A stretch of DNA of 64,000 nt from Saccharopolyspora dendranthemae (GTDB lineage: Bacteria > Actinomycetota > Actinomycetes > Mycobacteriales > Pseudonocardiaceae), in the NCBI RefSeq assembly GCF_007829955.1, contig NZ_VIWX01000001.1, positions 1,674,001-1,738,000 on the forward strand, given 5' to 3'. The position numbers and the translations under genes are program-made. Shown here piece by piece: positions 25,596-35,641 of the stretch (the stretch's first letter is position 1; each line of letters begins with the position of its first letter). The notes beneath the pieces were generated by a model. The model was not told the DNA's origin, ran no database searches, and was given only the letters and a program-made list of their open reading frames with translations.

Positions 25596-26546
25596 TCAGC
25601 TCGGCTCGGTGAGCTTGGTGCGCAGCCGCAGGACGGCGCGGGTGTGCAGCTGGCAGACGCGGGATTCGGTGACGCCCAGGACGCGGCCGATCTCGGCGAG
25701 CGTGAGGTTCTCGAAGTAGTAGAGCGTGACCACCACGCGGTCCCGCTCGCTGAGCCGCTCAACGGCCTCGGCGAGCTGACGGCGGCTGTCGCGATCGACC
25801 AAGGCGGCGACCGGGTCCTCGGCGCGGTCGTCGGGCAGCGTCTCCGCCAGCGACGCCTGCGCGTGGCCGGCACCGATCAGGTCGTCCAGCGCCACGACGC
25901 TGGTCATCTGCAACTGCGCGAACAGCTCGCGCAGGTCCTCGGTGGACAGTTCCAGCTCGTCGGCCAGCTCCGAGTCGGTCGCGGTCCGCTGCAGCTTGGC
26001 CTCCAGCCGCTCCAGCGCCCGCTCCACGTCGCGCGCCCGGCTGCGGACCGAGCGCGGAACCCAGTCCTGCGCGCGCAGATCGTCGAGGATCGCGCCGCGG
26101 ATGCGCTGCATCGCGTAGGTCTCGAACTTCAGGCCGCGTTCGGGCTCGAACTTCTCGATCGCGTCGACGAGACCGAATATCCCGGACTGGATCAGGTCGG
26201 AGATCTCCACGTGCGACGGCAGACCCGTACCCACCCGGCCTGCGACGTACTTGACCAGCGGCGCGTAGTGCAGGACCAGCCTGTCGCGCAGCTCTTGGGA
26301 GGGCCGCTCGCCGAACGACTGCCACAGCGCGACGATGCCGGCCTCGACCTCGTCACCGCTGCGCTGGCCGTGGGTGCCCCACGCCGACTCGACGGCGGCG
26401 AGCGCGAGCGCACCCGGCGGCTTCGGTCGCTGGCCGTTGGCCACGCCGCCGTGATCGCGTGCGTTCCCCGGCGCCGAGCTCGATCGCGCGGCCACCGTGT
26501 TGGAGCCGCCCCCGGCGTGGTCAGGAACGGGGGTGGGTTCGGTCAT
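25596..26546 (-). CDS. whiG: FliA/WhiG-family sigma factor
   Basis: Alternative sigma-70 factor of 316 residues with regions 2 ([39 protein letters not shown]), 3 ([13 protein letters not shown]) and 4 ([45 protein letters not shown]). It belongs to the flagellar/sporulation group. Streptomyces WhiG directs early sporulation in aerial hyphae and lies in the same whiG-dprA-xerC neighbourhood. The first 50 residues are a low-complexity extension. The ATG overlaps the end of xerC by 26 bases. A sporulating, non-motile actinomycete is the natural context. Confidence 0.92.
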   Translation of the reverse strand: MTEPTPVPDHAGGGSNTVAARSSSAPGNARDHGGVANGQRPKPPGALALAAVESAWGTHGQRSGDEVEAGIVALWQSFGERPSQELRDRLVLHYAPLVKYVAGRVGTGLPSHVEISDLIQSGIFGLVDAIEKFEPERGLKFETYAMQRIRGAILDDLRAQDWVPRSVRSRARDVERALERLEAKLQRTATDSELADELELSTEDLRELFAQLQMTSVVALDDLIGAGHAQASLAETLPDDRAEDPVAALVDRDSRRQLAEAVERLSERDRVVVTLYYFENLTLAEIGRVLGVTESRVCQLHTRAVLRLRTKLTEPS

Positions 26547-27495
26547 GGATCGCCTTCAGCCGTTCAACGGTCACGTGGGTGTAAAGCTGGGTCGTTGCGA
26601 GCGTAGCGTGACCAAGCAACTCCTGAACGCTACGGAGGTCTGCGCCACCTTCCAACAAATGGGTCGCAGCCGAGTGCCGAAGTCCGTGCGGCCCGAGATC
26701 CGGTGCTCCGCCGACCGCGCCGACGGCATCGTGAACGGTCCGCCTCGCTGTTCTGGGATCAAGGCGTCCACCGCGGACTCCCAGGAACAACGCGGTGCTC
26801 GACGGGTCGCGCAGCAGTGTAGGCCGTCCGCTTCGGAGCCATAGATCGAGTGCCGCATCGGCGGGTAGGCCGAACGGCACGACCCGCTCCTTGTCGCCTT
26901 TACCGATCACGCGCAGCACACGACGTTCACGGTCCACATCAGCGATGTCCAGACCGCACAACTCGGCGACGCGAACACCGGTGGCGTACAGCACTTCCAC
27001 GACAGCGTGATCACGGAGAGCAACCGGATCGCCTTGCTCCGCTCCGGACGCCGACGCGCTCATGGCCGCACCGGCCTGGTCGGCGCGCAAGACCGACGGC
27101 AGCGTGCGCTGGCGCGAGGGCACGGCCAGCCTCGGCCCGGGATCGCTGGGCAGCAGCCCGGCTTTGAACGCCCACGCGGTGAAGGCGCGGGCGGAGGCCG
27201 TCTTCCGAGCGAGGGTCGAACGGCTGGCGCCTGCACCGTGCTGCGCGGACAGCCATTCGCGCAGCACGGACAGATCGAGCCCGCGCAGCCCCGCATCACC
27301 CGCGATCCCGGCTAAGTGCGCCAGGACCGAGACCACATCGGTGACGTATCCGCGCACCGTGTGGGCGGAGAGCCCGCGTTCGACCGCGAGGTGCCGCTCG
27401 AAGGAGTCCGCGGCGGAGCCCAGACCTTCGGGCAGCCCGGCCCGCACCTCGCGGAGGTCGGGCCGGCTCGCTCGTGGGGGGCGTCCACCGGTCAT
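26521..27495 (-). CDS. xerC: Tyrosine recombinase XerC
   Basis: Site-specific recombinase that resolves chromosome dimers at dif, about 324 residues. The N-terminal SAM-like DNA-binding domain covers about 25-110. The catalytic set is present: Arg in [13 protein letters not shown], Lys in [12 protein letters not shown]-x-x-R in [12 protein letters not shown], His in [11 protein letters not shown] and the Tyr nucleophile in LYTHV. A start upstream of ATG 27495 is possible (ATG 27534), but neither has a strong ribosome-binding site. It is housed between dprA and whiG as in other actinomycetes. It is a core gene, not an integron or phage integrase. Confidence 0.93.
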   Translation of the reverse strand: MTGGRPPRASRPDLREVRAGLPEGLGSAADSFERHLAVERGLSAHTVRGYVTDVVSVLAHLAGIAGDAGLRGLDLSVLREWLSAQHGAGASRSTLARKTASARAFTAWAFKAGLLPSDPGPRLAVPSRQRTLPSVLRADQAGAAMSASASGAEQGDPVALRDHAVVEVLYATGVRVAELCGLDIADVDRERRVLRVIGKGDKERVVPFGLPADAALDLWLRSGRPTLLRDPSSTALFLGVRGGRLDPRTARRTVHDAVGAVGGAPDLGPHGLRHSAATHLLEGGADLRSVQELLGHATLATTQLYTHVTVERLKAIHDRTHPRS

Positions 27496-27706
27496 GCCCC
27501 GACGCTCGTCGCAATCGATTCGCCGGTCAAGCATCGCCACGCGAATTCCACTGTTTCCGTAGTCACGTTGCGAAATCATGCCATTACATGTTGTCAACGA
27601 AGACCACTGGGTACAGCTTCCTCACGGATTGAACCCGCAGATCGGAGTCAGTTCCCCCTTCCATTCTCCGGAATCTCTTTCACGAATCTTTCACGCTTCT
27701 TTCTTT

Positions 27707-28867
27707 TCACCTCGTGATCGCGCTCCACCCGCATTCCGTGCGTTTCACGAAACCGCCGAGTTCCAGTTCAGGAAGCACGGCACGGACCCGGGCGAGCGGC
27801 AGCCCGCAGTCGCGGGCCAGTTCCTCGTACCCCGCGGAGTCCACTGCGGTCAGCGCGTCGTGGAGGCGTCGCGCGTCCTGGTGCAGCCGATCGGTGGCCC
27901 GCGAGCCTGCTGCCACCTCCTGCGCCGGGCTCACACCCAGCGGGGTGAGCAGCTCGACGACCTCCTCGGTGCGGGTGACCAGCACCGCCTGCCCCGAGCG
28001 CACCATCGCGTGGCAGCCGACCGAGTTCTGCGAGGTGACCGGTCCCGGCACCGCCAGCACCGGACGCCCCAGCAGGTCCGCGGTGTTCGCGGTGTTGGCC
28101 GCACCGCTGCGCGCGCCCGCCTCCACGACCACCGTGGCCCTGCCCATCGCGGCGATCAGCCGGTTGCGCACCAGGAAGCGGTGCTTGCGCGGTGGTGTCC
28201 CCGGTGGGTACTCGCTGATCACCGCGCCCTGGTCGGCGATGGCGCGCAGCAACCTCCCGTGCCCGGCCGGGTAGTCCACGTCCGCGCCGCAGGCCAGGAA
28301 CGCCACGGTGCGCCCACCCGCTGACAGCGCTCCCCGGTGCGCCGCGCCGTCGATCCCGTAGGCCGCACCCGAGACCACCCCGAACCCGGCCTCGGACAAG
28401 CCGTTCCCGAGCTCCGCGGCCACGTGCTCGCCGTAGCCCGACGCAGCGCGGGCGCCCACCACCGCGACCGCCCGCTCGGTGAACTCCGCGAGCCCGCCCT
28501 GACCGCGCACCCACAGCGCGAGCGGCTCGGCCATGTCCGGCAACCCCACCTCGCGCGCTCCGGCGAGCTCGGCGAACGCCTCGTCCGGCCATTCCGGCTG
28601 CTCGGGCACGAGCAGCCGGAGTCCGGCCTCCTCGCCCGCTCTCAGCACCCTTTCACCGGAGACGTCGGCGCACCGCGCCTCCACCTCCGCGAGCACCGGG
28701 GCAGCAGCCCGCCCCCTCAGGATCGCGTCCACGGCGCCCCTGGCGCCGCGCTCGGCGACGAACCTCGCCAGCGCCTGCGCCGGAGGCTCCGCCACGGCGG
28801 AGAGGAAGGCCCTGGCCTGCAGCAGTTCCCGCCGGGTCTTCTCGCTGAGCGTTGCCCACTTGCCCAT
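27707..28867 (-). CDS. dprA: DNA-processing protein DprA
   Basis: Loads RecA on incoming single-stranded DNA during natural transformation. It is about 386 residues. The Rossmann-type core shows VAVVGARAASGYGEHVAAELG, GFGVVSGAAYGIDGAAHRGAL and PRKHRFLVRNRLIAAMGRATVVVEAGARSGA. A winged-helix C-terminus (about 310-386) follows. The ATG 28867 shares one base with the comM stop (TGATG), giving tight coupling. The yraN-comM-dprA group is retained in many bacteria without known competence, so transformation cannot be inferred. Confidence 0.94.
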   Translation of the reverse strand: MGKWATLSEKTRRELLQARAFLSAVAEPPAQALARFVAERGARGAVDAILRGRAAAPVLAEVEARCADVSGERVLRAGEEAGLRLLVPEQPEWPDEAFAELAGAREVGLPDMAEPLALWVRGQGGLAEFTERAVAVVGARAASGYGEHVAAELGNGLSEAGFGVVSGAAYGIDGAAHRGALSAGGRTVAFLACGADVDYPAGHGRLLRAIADQGAVISEYPPGTPPRKHRFLVRNRLIAAMGRATVVVEAGARSGAANTANTADLLGRPVLAVPGPVTSQNSVGCHAMVRSGQAVLVTRTEEVVELLTPLGVSPAQEVAAGSRATDRLHQDARRLHDALTAVDSAGYEELARDCGLPLARVRAVLPELELGGFVKRTECGWSAITR

Positions 28868-30378
28868 CACACGGCCCTCCTGTCCCGGAACTCCAGCGCG
28901 GCGGCCACGTGATCGGCCGTCGGACGCGGACTCCCGTCGAGATCTGCGAGCGTCCAAGCCACCCGCAGGCAGCGATCGGCTCCCCGGGCGGTGATCGCGC
29001 CCGCCTCCAGCCCGCGTTCGAGCAGCGCCGTGGTCGCGTCCGGCAGTGCGAACTCCCTGCGCAGCACGGCCCCCGGGACTTCGGTGTTGGTCCGCCAGCC
29101 ATGACCGGCCCACCTCTCCCGCGCCACCGACCGCGCCCGCACGACCCGATCGCGCACCACCGCCGTGCTCTCCGGCTCGGCACCCGTTGCGGATCTCATC
29201 GCCGAGACCGGGCGAGTGCGCACTCTCAGGTCGACCCGGTCCAGCAGCGGTCCGGACAGCTTGCCCAGGTAGCGCCGCCGCGCCTGCGGAGCGCACTGGC
29301 AGTCCAGCTCTCTGGCCGGTGCGCACGGGCACGGGTTCGTAGCGAGCACGAGCTGAAATCGGGCCGGGTAGCGCAGCGTGCCGTCGCGGCGGGCGAGCCT
29401 GATCTCCCCTTCTTCCAGTGCAGTGCGCAACGCCTCCAACCTCTTCGGCCCGAGCTCGCAGGCCTCGTCGAGCAGCAAGATCCCCCGGTGCGCTCTGCTG
29501 ACGGCTCCGGGCCTGGCGAGCCCGGTGCCGCCGCCGATCAGCGCGGGAATCGACAGCGACGGGTGCGGAGCGACGAACGGAGGGCTGCGCACCAACGACC
29601 CCGCGGACTCCTCGCCCAGCGAGCGCAACGCCGTGACCTCGAGAGATTCGGATCTGGAGAGCTCGGGGAGGAGTCCGCAGAGCCGCTTCGCCAGCATCGT
29701 CTTGCCCGTTCCCGGCGGCCCCACCATGAGCAAGTGGTGACCGCCGGCGGCGGCGACCTCCAGCGCCCAGCGGGCTTCCGGCTGGCCGAGCACGTCGGAC
29801 AGGTCGGGCTCCTCGTCACGCTCGGGTTCGGTCACCTGCGGCGGATCCTGGCGCAACTCGGCCAGTTCGCGCAGCCAGGCGACCACCTCCCGCAGGTGCT
29901 CCGCGCCGAGGATCTCGATGCCGTCCACCAGGTGCGCCTCGGCCAGGCCGTCGACCGGCACCACCGCGCGTCGCACTCCCGAGCGGCGCGCGGCCAGCAG
30001 GGCGGGCAGCAGACCGCGCACCCGCCGCACCCTCCCGTCCAAGGCCAGCTCACCGAGCAGCACGGTGCCCGCCAGCCGATGCGGCGGCACCTGCTCGCTC
30101 GCGGCGAGCACCGCGCAGGCCAACGCCAGGTCGTAGGACGTGCCGCCCTTGGGCAGCGCGGCCGGCGACAGGGCCAGCGTGATCACCCGGTCGACGGGCC
30201 ACTCCTCCCGGCAGTTCTGGATGGCCGCGCACACCCGGTTCTTCGCCTCCTTCAAAGCGCTGTCGGGCAGGCCGATGAGCTGCACGGACGGCAGCCCGGA
30301 ACGCACGTCGGCCTCGATCTCCACCAGGACGCCGTCCACTCCGAACAGCGCGACCGCCCACGTCTTGCGCAACGCCAT
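28867..30378 (-). CDS. comM: ComM/YifB-family Mg-chelatase-like AAA+ helicase
   Basis: A 503-residue AAA+ protein. In Vibrio, ComM is a hexameric branch-migration helicase for recombination of transformed DNA. The N-terminal Lon-protease-like domain (about 1-165) is followed by the ATPase with Walker A (GPPGTGKTMLAKRL), Walker B (ILLLDEACE) and the zinc-like loop NPCPCAPARELDCQCAP. A C-terminal Mg-chelatase domain closes the protein. The start ATG directly follows the yraN stop and the stop overlaps dprA by one base. Confidence 0.94.
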   Translation of the reverse strand: MALRKTWAVALFGVDGVLVEIEADVRSGLPSVQLIGLPDSALKEAKNRVCAAIQNCREEWPVDRVITLALSPAALPKGGTSYDLALACAVLAASEQVPPHRLAGTVLLGELALDGRVRRVRGLLPALLAARRSGVRRAVVPVDGLAEAHLVDGIEILGAEHLREVVAWLRELAELRQDPPQVTEPERDEEPDLSDVLGQPEARWALEVAAAGGHHLLMVGPPGTGKTMLAKRLCGLLPELSRSESLEVTALRSLGEESAGSLVRSPPFVAPHPSLSIPALIGGGTGLARPGAVSRAHRGILLLDEACELGPKRLEALRTALEEGEIRLARRDGTLRYPARFQLVLATNPCPCAPARELDCQCAPQARRRYLGKLSGPLLDRVDLRVRTRPVSAMRSATGAEPESTAVVRDRVVRARSVARERWAGHGWRTNTEVPGAVLRREFALPDATTALLERGLEAGAITARGADRCLRVAWTLADLDGSPRPTADHVAAALEFRDRRAV

Positions 30379-30780
30379 TCAGAACACCCCCGGCAGGTGC
30401 TCGACGCGCGCCTTCTCGCCCGGTGGCCACAGCACCGAGATGACGTCGAAGCGCACCCGGCAACCGACCAGGTCGCGCTCGCTGAGCCAGGCTCGGGCGA
30501 CACCGCGGACCCGGGCGATCTTGTCCGGACCGACGGCATGCAGCGGACCGCCGTAATCAACCCCGGAACGTGCCTTGACCTCGCAGAACACGACGAGCTC
30601 GCCATCGGTGGCGACGATGTCCAGCTCGCCGCGCGGGCACCGCCAGTTGCGGTCCAGGACGGTCAGCCCGTCCCGCTCCAGCAGTTCGGCGGCCATCCGC
30701 TCGCCGACCCTGCCCAATTCGTGCCTGCGCCCGCCGACGAGATGATCGGACAGCGGCGCGGTGATTCTGTCGGTGCGCAC
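30379..30780 (-). CDS. UPF0102 (YraN) endonuclease-like protein
   Basis: A 133-residue protein of the YraN family with a PD-(D/E)XK-like core: [37 protein letters not shown] then VVFCEVKAR. The E-x-D and E-V-K residues fit a metal nuclease, but the cellular role is not established. I chose GTG 30780 because GGGGAGG precedes it by five bases. An in-frame ATG at 30945 would add about 55 non-conserved residues over a region with DnaA-box-like sites. It is the first gene of the yraN-comM-dprA cluster. Confidence 0.9.
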   Translation of the reverse strand: MRTDRITAPLSDHLVGGRRHELGRVGERMAAELLERDGLTVLDRNWRCPRGELDIVATDGELVVFCEVKARSGVDYGGPLHAVGPDKIARVRGVARAWLSERDLVGCRVRFDVISVLWPPGEKARVEHLPGVF

Positions 30781-30917
30781 GGGAACCTCCCCGGGAAGTC
30801 GAGTCGACGGATCCCGTCCCGGAGAGGGCGAAAACTGCTCGGCACCAACGGTTCCGGAAACGGGATGAACTCCACGTTGCCCACCGCCGACCGAAATTCC
30901 AAACAGATTTCGCAATC

Positions 30918-30945
30918 TGTGGAGAAATTCGTCCCCTGTGGACAA
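30918..30945 (-). promoter_or_regulatory. Second pair of DnaA-box-like sites
   Basis: On the minus strand TTGTCCACA (30945-30937) is an exact actinobacterial DnaA box and TTCTCCACA (30926-30918) has one mismatch. Start-to-start spacing is 19 bp, the same as in the pair at 24999. A small inverted repeat, CAGATT-TCGC-AATCTG (30904-30919), abuts them. They lie in the leader side of yraN-comM-dprA. The rest of the 302-base gap 30781-31082 contains only the DUF2469 terminator. Confidence 0.4.
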
Positions 30946-31023
30946 TCGATGCTCATACCTACGTGTAGCGGATTTCCCGCATCCGGGTATTGGTCATCGG
31001 AATTCCCTCGCGGTGCGCGCACG

Positions 31024-31057
31024 AAAAAACCCGGGCGACCGAAATCGGCCGCCCGGG
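31024..31057 (-). terminator. Intrinsic terminator after the DUF2469 gene
   Basis: An 8-bp stem CCCGGGCG with CGCCCGGG and an inner CCGA/TCGG pairing is followed on the minus strand by TTTTTT. It ends the long leftward rplS-lepB-rnhB gene series. Confidence 0.9.
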
Positions 31058-31082
31058 CATCTGAGACTTGTTCGGGGTCCCC

Positions 31083-31406
31083 CTACGACCCGAACGGCCC
31101 GTTCTCCGGCAATCGGAGATCGGGCTTGTCCAGCTCCTCGACGTTGACGTCCTTGAAGGTGATCACCCGAACGTTCTTGACGAACCTCGCCGGGCGATAC
31201 ATGTCCCAGACCCAGGCATCGGACATCGACACCTCGAAGTAGACCTCCGAGTCGGAGTTGCGCACCTGGACGTCGACCACGTTGGCCAGGTAGAAGCGCC
31301 GTTCGGTCTCCACGACGTAGGTGAACTGACCGACGATGTCGCGATACTCCTTGTAGAGCTGCAGCTCCATCTCGGTCTCGTACTTTTCGAGATCCTCGGC
31401 GCTCAT
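31083..31406 (-). CDS. DUF2469 protein
   Basis: Acidic 107-residue cytoplasmic protein conserved across actinobacteria immediately downstream of rnhB (Rv2901c in M. tuberculosis). The sequence opens MSAEDLEKYETEMELQLYKEYRD, the most conserved part of the family, and ends in an acidic LPENGPFGS-type tail. It has no enzymatic motifs or membrane segments. Function is unknown. Its constant place beside rnhB and the translation genes suggests a housekeeping role. Confidence 0.93.
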   Translation of the reverse strand: MSAEDLEKYETEMELQLYKEYRDIVGQFTYVVETERRFYLANVVDVQVRNSDSEVYFEVSMSDAWVWDMYRPARFVKNVRVITFKDVNVEELDKPDLRLPENGPFGS

Positions 31407-31439
31407 CGGTGTGCGAGCCCTTCTGCGTTTCCGTTCGGA

Positions 31440-32192
31440 CTACAAGGCCTCATTGTCCACCACTTCCCCCTTCGAAGCATCGAACAAACCGGGCTTGCTG
31501 GTCACAGCGCGCGGCGAACGCATCCCGTGCTTCGTGGCAGCTGCCACAACGTTGGCGTAGGACCAGCGGTGCTGCACGCTCGGACCGTGCTCGGTCATCC
31601 GCTGGGAGTGCAGCGGGGTGCTGTAGCCCTTGTGCACGTCGAAGGCGTAGTCGGGAAACCGCTCGTGCAACTCACCGGCCATCAGCCGGTCCCGGGTCAC
31701 CTTGGCCAGCACCGACGCGGCCGCCACGCACGCGGCCACCAGGTCCCCCTTGACCACGGCGACGCTCGGCGTGGCCAGGCCCTGCACCTTGAAGCCGTCC
31801 GTGAGGACGTAACCGGGGTGCTCGGTCAGCTGCGCCACCGCGCGGCGCATGCCCTCCAGGTTGGCCACGTGGATGCCCAGTGCGTCCACCTCCTCGGCCG
31901 GGATCACCACGGTCGAGCAGCTCAGCGCGCGGGCGGTGATGCGGTCGAAGAGCCGCTCCCGGTCGGCCTCGGACAGGACCTTCGAATCCGTCAGGCCGTC
32001 GAAGCGCTTCCCGTCGCCCGGCTTGAGCACGCACGCGGCGACCACCAGCGGACCGGCGCACGCGCCACGGCCGGCCTCGTCAACACCGGCGACCGGGCCC
32101 AGCCCCCGACGGTCCAAGGCGCTCTGCAGGGCCCAGTTGCCGCTGCTGCGCCGGATCACCGACCGGGGTGGCCGGAACTCCGTCACCGTCAC
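31440..32192 (-). CDS. rnhB: Ribonuclease HII
   Basis: Removes ribonucleotides and RNA from RNA-DNA hybrids. It is 250 residues. The active site is D-E-D-D type: [13 protein letters not shown] (D and E), DSKVLSE, and Asp in YVLTDGFKV. The motif [21 protein letters not shown] carries the last conserved residues. An extra C-terminal stretch of about 25 residues beyond the catalytic core is polar. The start is GTG 32192 with a nearby second GTG. lepB ends seven bases upstream. Confidence 0.96.
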   Translation of the reverse strand: MTVTEFRPPRSVIRRSSGNWALQSALDRRGLGPVAGVDEAGRGACAGPLVVAACVLKPGDGKRFDGLTDSKVLSEADRERLFDRITARALSCSTVVIPAEEVDALGIHVANLEGMRRAVAQLTEHPGYVLTDGFKVQGLATPSVAVVKGDLVAACVAAASVLAKVTRDRLMAGELHERFPDYAFDVHKGYSTPLHSQRMTEHGPSVQHRWSYANVVAAATKHGMRSPRAVTSKPGLFDASKGEVVDNEAL

Positions 32193-32199
32193 TTCGATG

Positions 32200-33108
32200 T
32201 CACTCCGACTGCCGTCGTTTGCTCACTGACCCGACGAGCTTACGACCCATCCAGACCGCGGGGAACGCCGCGGCGAACCCGACGCCCAGCGGCAACCCGC
32301 CCTGCCAGGCCGGAGCCCCCAGCGCAGTCGACTGCGGGTTGGGCTCCGGAATGCTCTGCCAGCGGGTCGGCGGCAGCACGATGACCTGGGCCTTGCCGAT
32401 GACGTTGTCGACGGGGACGGCACCGTTGACGCCGCCGCCGCCCTGAACCCGGGAGTCGGAGGAATCGTTGCGGTTGTCACCCATCACCCACAGGTGTCCC
32501 GGAGGCACGGTGACCGGCGCGAAGTCATCCTGGCCGACGCCGCGGCCCGGCTCCCAGTACACGTACGGCTCGTTGAGCGGTTTGCCGTCCACCATCACGT
32601 GGTTCTCGGAGTCGCAGCACTCCACGGTCTGCCCGCCGACGGCGATGATGCGCTTGACGAAGTCCTTCTCGTCAGGAGCGCCGAAGCCCAGCACCGAGGC
32701 CGCGCCCTGGAAGAAGCCCGCGACCGGGTTGGTGGACTCCTGGGTCTTGAACTCGTCCTGCGTCCACGGCTGCGGGCCGCGGAAGACCACGACGTCGCCG
32801 GGCTCCGGATCGGAGAAGCGGTAGGAGACCTTGTCGACCAGCACCCGGTCGTTGTTGCAACCCGTGCAGCCGTGCAGCGTCTGCTCCATCGACTGCGACG
32901 GGATCACGTACACCCGGGCCAGGAACGCCTGGATGAGCACGGTGAGCACCAGTGCGGTCACGATGAGGATGGGCAACTCCACCCAGAAGGAAGACTTCTT
33001 CTTCTCCTTCTTCTGCTTCGGGTTTCGAGCTGCCCCGCCGGGGGCACCTTCACGGTGCTCCGAGTCGTGGGGCTCTTCCGCTGATCCGCTGCGCATGACG
33101 TCGGCCAC
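32200..33108 (-). CDS. lepB: Signal peptidase I
   Basis: Membrane serine protease that removes Sec and Tat signal peptides. The 302 residues start with a 40-residue basic cytoplasmic region, followed by a membrane helix (about 43-64). The Ser-Lys dyad is S73 ([10 protein letters not shown]) and K152 ([11 protein letters not shown]). The box [17 protein letters not shown] is intact. A second hydrophobic segment near the C-terminus gives a two-helix topology. A Cys pair after the catalytic Ser (GCTGC, C81 and C84) also occurs in mycobacterial LepB. It lies between rplS and rnhB, a common actinobacterial arrangement. Confidence 0.96.
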   Translation of the reverse strand: MADVMRSGSAEEPHDSEHREGAPGGAARNPKQKKEKKKSSFWVELPILIVTALVLTVLIQAFLARVYVIPSQSMEQTLHGCTGCNNDRVLVDKVSYRFSDPEPGDVVVFRGPQPWTQDEFKTQESTNPVAGFFQGAASVLGFGAPDEKDFVKRIIAVGGQTVECCDSENHVMVDGKPLNEPYVYWEPGRGVGQDDFAPVTVPPGHLWVMGDNRNDSSDSRVQGGGGVNGAVPVDNVIGKAQVIVLPPTRWQSIPEPNPQSTALGAPAWQGGLPLGVGFAAAFPAVWMGRKLVGSVSKRRQSE

Positions 33109-33277
33109 GCGGCCAGGCTACTTGAACCATGTCCGGGGCCGACGCGCTGCCCCGGCGCGGCGGCGCTGGATACCCCGCCGACCCCGCCCCGGTGACGTGC
33201 AATTATCCGGAACATCCGATTCAGCTGGAGGCCTCCGCAGCCGCTGGGCCTGCATTGATCACCCGAAGGTGGACAAG

Positions 33278-33313
33278 CGAAGGGCCCGGGCGCTGTCGCG
33301 GCCGGGCCCTTCG
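33278..33313 (-). terminator. Hairpin downstream of rplS
   Basis: A perfect 12-bp stem CGAAGGGCCCGG with its complement lies 21 bases beyond the rplS stop. There is only a weak T-rich tail (CTTGTCC) on the minus strand. Confidence 0.7.
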
Positions 33314-33334
33314 TACTGCAACGTCTCGCGTCGA

Positions 33335-33691
33335 TCAGGACGCAGCGGTCTCCCGCTTCTCCTTGATCTTCGCAGCCTTGCCGCGCCGGTCGCGCAGGTA
33401 GTACAGCTTCGCCCGCCGGACATCGCCGCGCGAGACGACCTCGATCTGCGCGATGTTCGGGGTGTGCACCGGGAAAGTCCGCTCCACACCGACACCGAAG
33501 GAAACCTTGCGCACGGTGAAGGTCTCCCGGATGCCATCGCCCTGGCGGCGGATGACTGCGCCCTGGAAGACCTGAGTCCGCTCGCGCGAACCCTCGATGA
33601 CGCGGACGTGAACCTTCAGCGTGTCACCGGGCCGGAAGGCCGGGATGTCGGAACGCAGCGACTGGGCGTCCAACGCGTCCAGGGTGTTCAT
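33335..33691 (-). CDS. rplS: 50S ribosomal protein L19
   Basis: Large-subunit protein at the 30S interface, 118 residues. The signature region [55 protein letters not shown] is complete, and the basic tail [20 protein letters not shown] is as in other L19. The ATG at 33691 gives the standard N-terminus [15 protein letters not shown]. An in-frame extension to 33937 looks like leader sequence. It follows trmD after about 190 bases and ends at a strong hairpin. Confidence 0.97.
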   Translation of the reverse strand: MNTLDALDAQSLRSDIPAFRPGDTLKVHVRVIEGSRERTQVFQGAVIRRQGDGIRETFTVRKVSFGVGVERTFPVHTPNIAQIEVVSRGDVRRAKLYYLRDRRGKAAKIKEKRETAAS

Positions 33692-33884
33692 CGGTGGTCC
33701 GTCCTCATCCGTGTCGAAGGCACCCGTGTTCTCACATGTCGATGACCCGACCTGAGGTGGGCACCGCCCGACACGGGGTGAACTTGCTCTTTGCGCATAT
33801 CGAACCTGGTGGTCCGACTGCATCAACCTGTCCAGTGTGCCAGATCCGCATTTCGACGCCCGATCCGGCCCCTGCTCGAGGAGC

Positions 33885-34676
33885 TCAGCGCGACGCGTCC
33901 CCGGCCTCACTGGAATCGTCGGAAGCATCCGACGCACGTAGTTTATCGAGCTGTTTCCGGTCGGCCTTATCCAGGTCCCCCTCCGGCAACGCCGAGAGCA
34001 GTTCCGGCCTCCGGTGGTAGGTGCGCTCCAGGGCCTGATCGCGCCGCCAGCGGGCGATCGCGGCGTGGTTCCCGGAGCGGAGCACGTCCGGGACCGGCTG
34101 GTCTCGCCACACCTCGGGACGCGTGTAGCAAGGTCCTTCCAGCAGGCCGTCGGAGAACGAGTCCTGCTCGGCCGACATCGGGTTCCCCAGCACTCCCGGC
34201 AGCAATCGCACGACGGCCTCGATCATCGTCAGCGCGGCGACCTCACCGCCGACCAGCACGTAGTCGCCGATGGAGACCTCTTCGACCGGCATCCGCGCGG
34301 CAGCGTCGTCGATGACCCGCTGGTCGATGCCCTCGTAGCGACCGCAGGCGAACACCAACCACGGGTCCTGCGACCAGCGCACCGCCGTCTTCTGGTCGAA
34401 CGGCCGGCCCGCCGGGGTCGGCACGACCAGACGCGGCGTCGCCTCCTGCGGGGCGCAGAACTCGTCCAGGGCCTCGCCCCAGACGTCGGGCTTCATCACC
34501 ATGCCGGGACCGCCGCCGTAGGGGCTGTCGTCCACAGCCCGGTGCACGTCGTGGGTCCAGTCGCGGAGGTCGTGCACCCCGACGGAGATCCGCTCCCGCT
34601 CGATGGCCTTGCCCAGCAGCGCTTCCCGCAGCGGATTCAGGTAGTCGGGAAAGATCGTGATCACGTCGATGCGCAT
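33885..34676 (-). CDS. trmD: tRNA (guanine37-N1)-methyltransferase
   Basis: SPOUT-fold enzyme that makes m1G37 and prevents frameshifting. It is about 263 residues. The N-terminal [16 protein letters not shown], the AdoMet knot region ([51 protein letters not shown]) and the C-terminal [33 protein letters not shown] are all present. The start ATG 34676 (or the adjacent ATG 34679) follows GAGG. A longer frame to 34811 looks non-coding. The C-terminal 25 residues are acidic and not conserved. Confidence 0.97.
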   Translation of the reverse strand: MRIDVITIFPDYLNPLREALLGKAIERERISVGVHDLRDWTHDVHRAVDDSPYGGGPGMVMKPDVWGEALDEFCAPQEATPRLVVPTPAGRPFDQKTAVRWSQDPWLVFACGRYEGIDQRVIDDAAARMPVEEVSIGDYVLVGGEVAALTMIEAVVRLLPGVLGNPMSAEQDSFSDGLLEGPCYTRPEVWRDQPVPDVLRSGNHAAIARWRRDQALERTYHRRPELLSALPEGDLDKADRKQLDKLRASDASDDSSEAGDASR

Positions 34677-34829
34677 CATGGCCTCGCCTGGAGAACGTCC
34701 CGGAGGACGGATGAAATCGGTGGTTCCGCGAGCGGCGGAGCCGCATTCTCGTTCACCACCCGAGCAACGGGCACCGCCGCGGGTTCGGCGGGAAGGACGT
34801 CTCAGGTCCACCGAAATGGACGAGCCCGC

Positions 34830-35396
34830 TCAGTCCAGAAGACCCTCTGGTGGGTCGAGGAGCAACGTGCCGGTGGTGACGTCCACCTCGGGCACGATCG
34901 CGGCGACGAAGGGCACCAGCGCTTCCCGCTCGCCCTTCTCGGCTTCCGGGTCCGCGATGGCGATCACGAGGAGTTCGCCCGCGGGCGAGTGCAGCACGTC
35001 GCGCACCACGCCCACCTCGTCACCGGAGGCGAGGGCGGCGCGCAGCCCGATCAGCTCGGTGTCGTGGAACTCGTCGGGGTCCTCGGGAGATTCGGCCGCG
35101 TCGGCGGAGACCGTCAGCAGCGCACCGCGCAGTTCCTCCGCCGCGTCGCGGCCGTCCACGCCCTCAGCGCACACCAACAGCCGCCCGGCGTGCTGCCGGG
35201 CGGCTGTCACGGTGAAGCTCTGCGCGCTCTTGTCCTTGCTCGACCCGGCACCTCGGCGCCTCAGGCCGAGCACCGAACCGGGAACGAACCTCAGCTCCGG
35301 GCTGTCGGTGAGCACCTCGACGACGAGCTCGCCCCGCACGCCGTGCGGCCGCACCACGCGCCCCACTGCGAGGGACTCAGGCTGACGTTCGCTCAT
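34830..35396 (-). CDS. rimM: Ribosome maturation factor RimM
   Basis: Assists 16S rRNA 3-prime domain assembly through S19. It is 188 residues with two beta-barrel domains. The opening [22 protein letters not shown] is the family signature, and the C-terminal PRC-barrel contains [29 protein letters not shown]. It sits between the KH protein and trmD, five bases after the KH stop. Confidence 0.97.
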   Translation of the reverse strand: MSERQPESLAVGRVVRPHGVRGELVVEVLTDSPELRFVPGSVLGLRRRGAGSSKDKSAQSFTVTAARQHAGRLLVCAEGVDGRDAAEELRGALLTVSADAAESPEDPDEFHDTELIGLRAALASGDEVGVVRDVLHSPAGELLVIAIADPEAEKGEREALVPFVAAIVPEVDVTTGTLLLDPPEGLLD

Positions 35397-35401
35397 GCCG
35401 G

Positions 35402-35641
35402 TCAGCGGTCGGTGTCGACCACGTCGACCCGGATGCCACGACCACCGATGCCGGACATCACGGTCCGCAGGGCGGTGGCGGTGCGCCCGCCGCGGCCGAT
35501 GACCTTGCCCAGGTCGTCCGGGTTGACGTGCACCTCGAGGGTGCGGCCTCGCCGGGTCGTCAGCAGCTGGACGCGGACATCGTCGGGGTTGTCGACGATG
35601 CCGCGCACCAGGTGCTCAAGCGCGTCCGAGAGGACCGTCAC
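35402..35641 (-). CDS. khpA: KH-domain RNA-binding protein
   Basis: A 79-residue single KH domain (KhpA/YlqC type). The signature [18 protein letters not shown] holds the GxxG RNA-binding loop. The N-terminal helix [17 protein letters not shown] is standard. In firmicutes KhpA partners KhpB in RNA binding and cell-shape control, and an actinobacterial role is unclear. Its GTG start overlaps the rpsP stop by four bases (GTGA), so the two are coupled. Confidence 0.94.
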   Translation of the reverse strand: MTVLSDALEHLVRGIVDNPDDVRVQLLTTRRGRTLEVHVNPDDLGKVIGRGGRTATALRTVMSGIGGRGIRVDVVDTDR

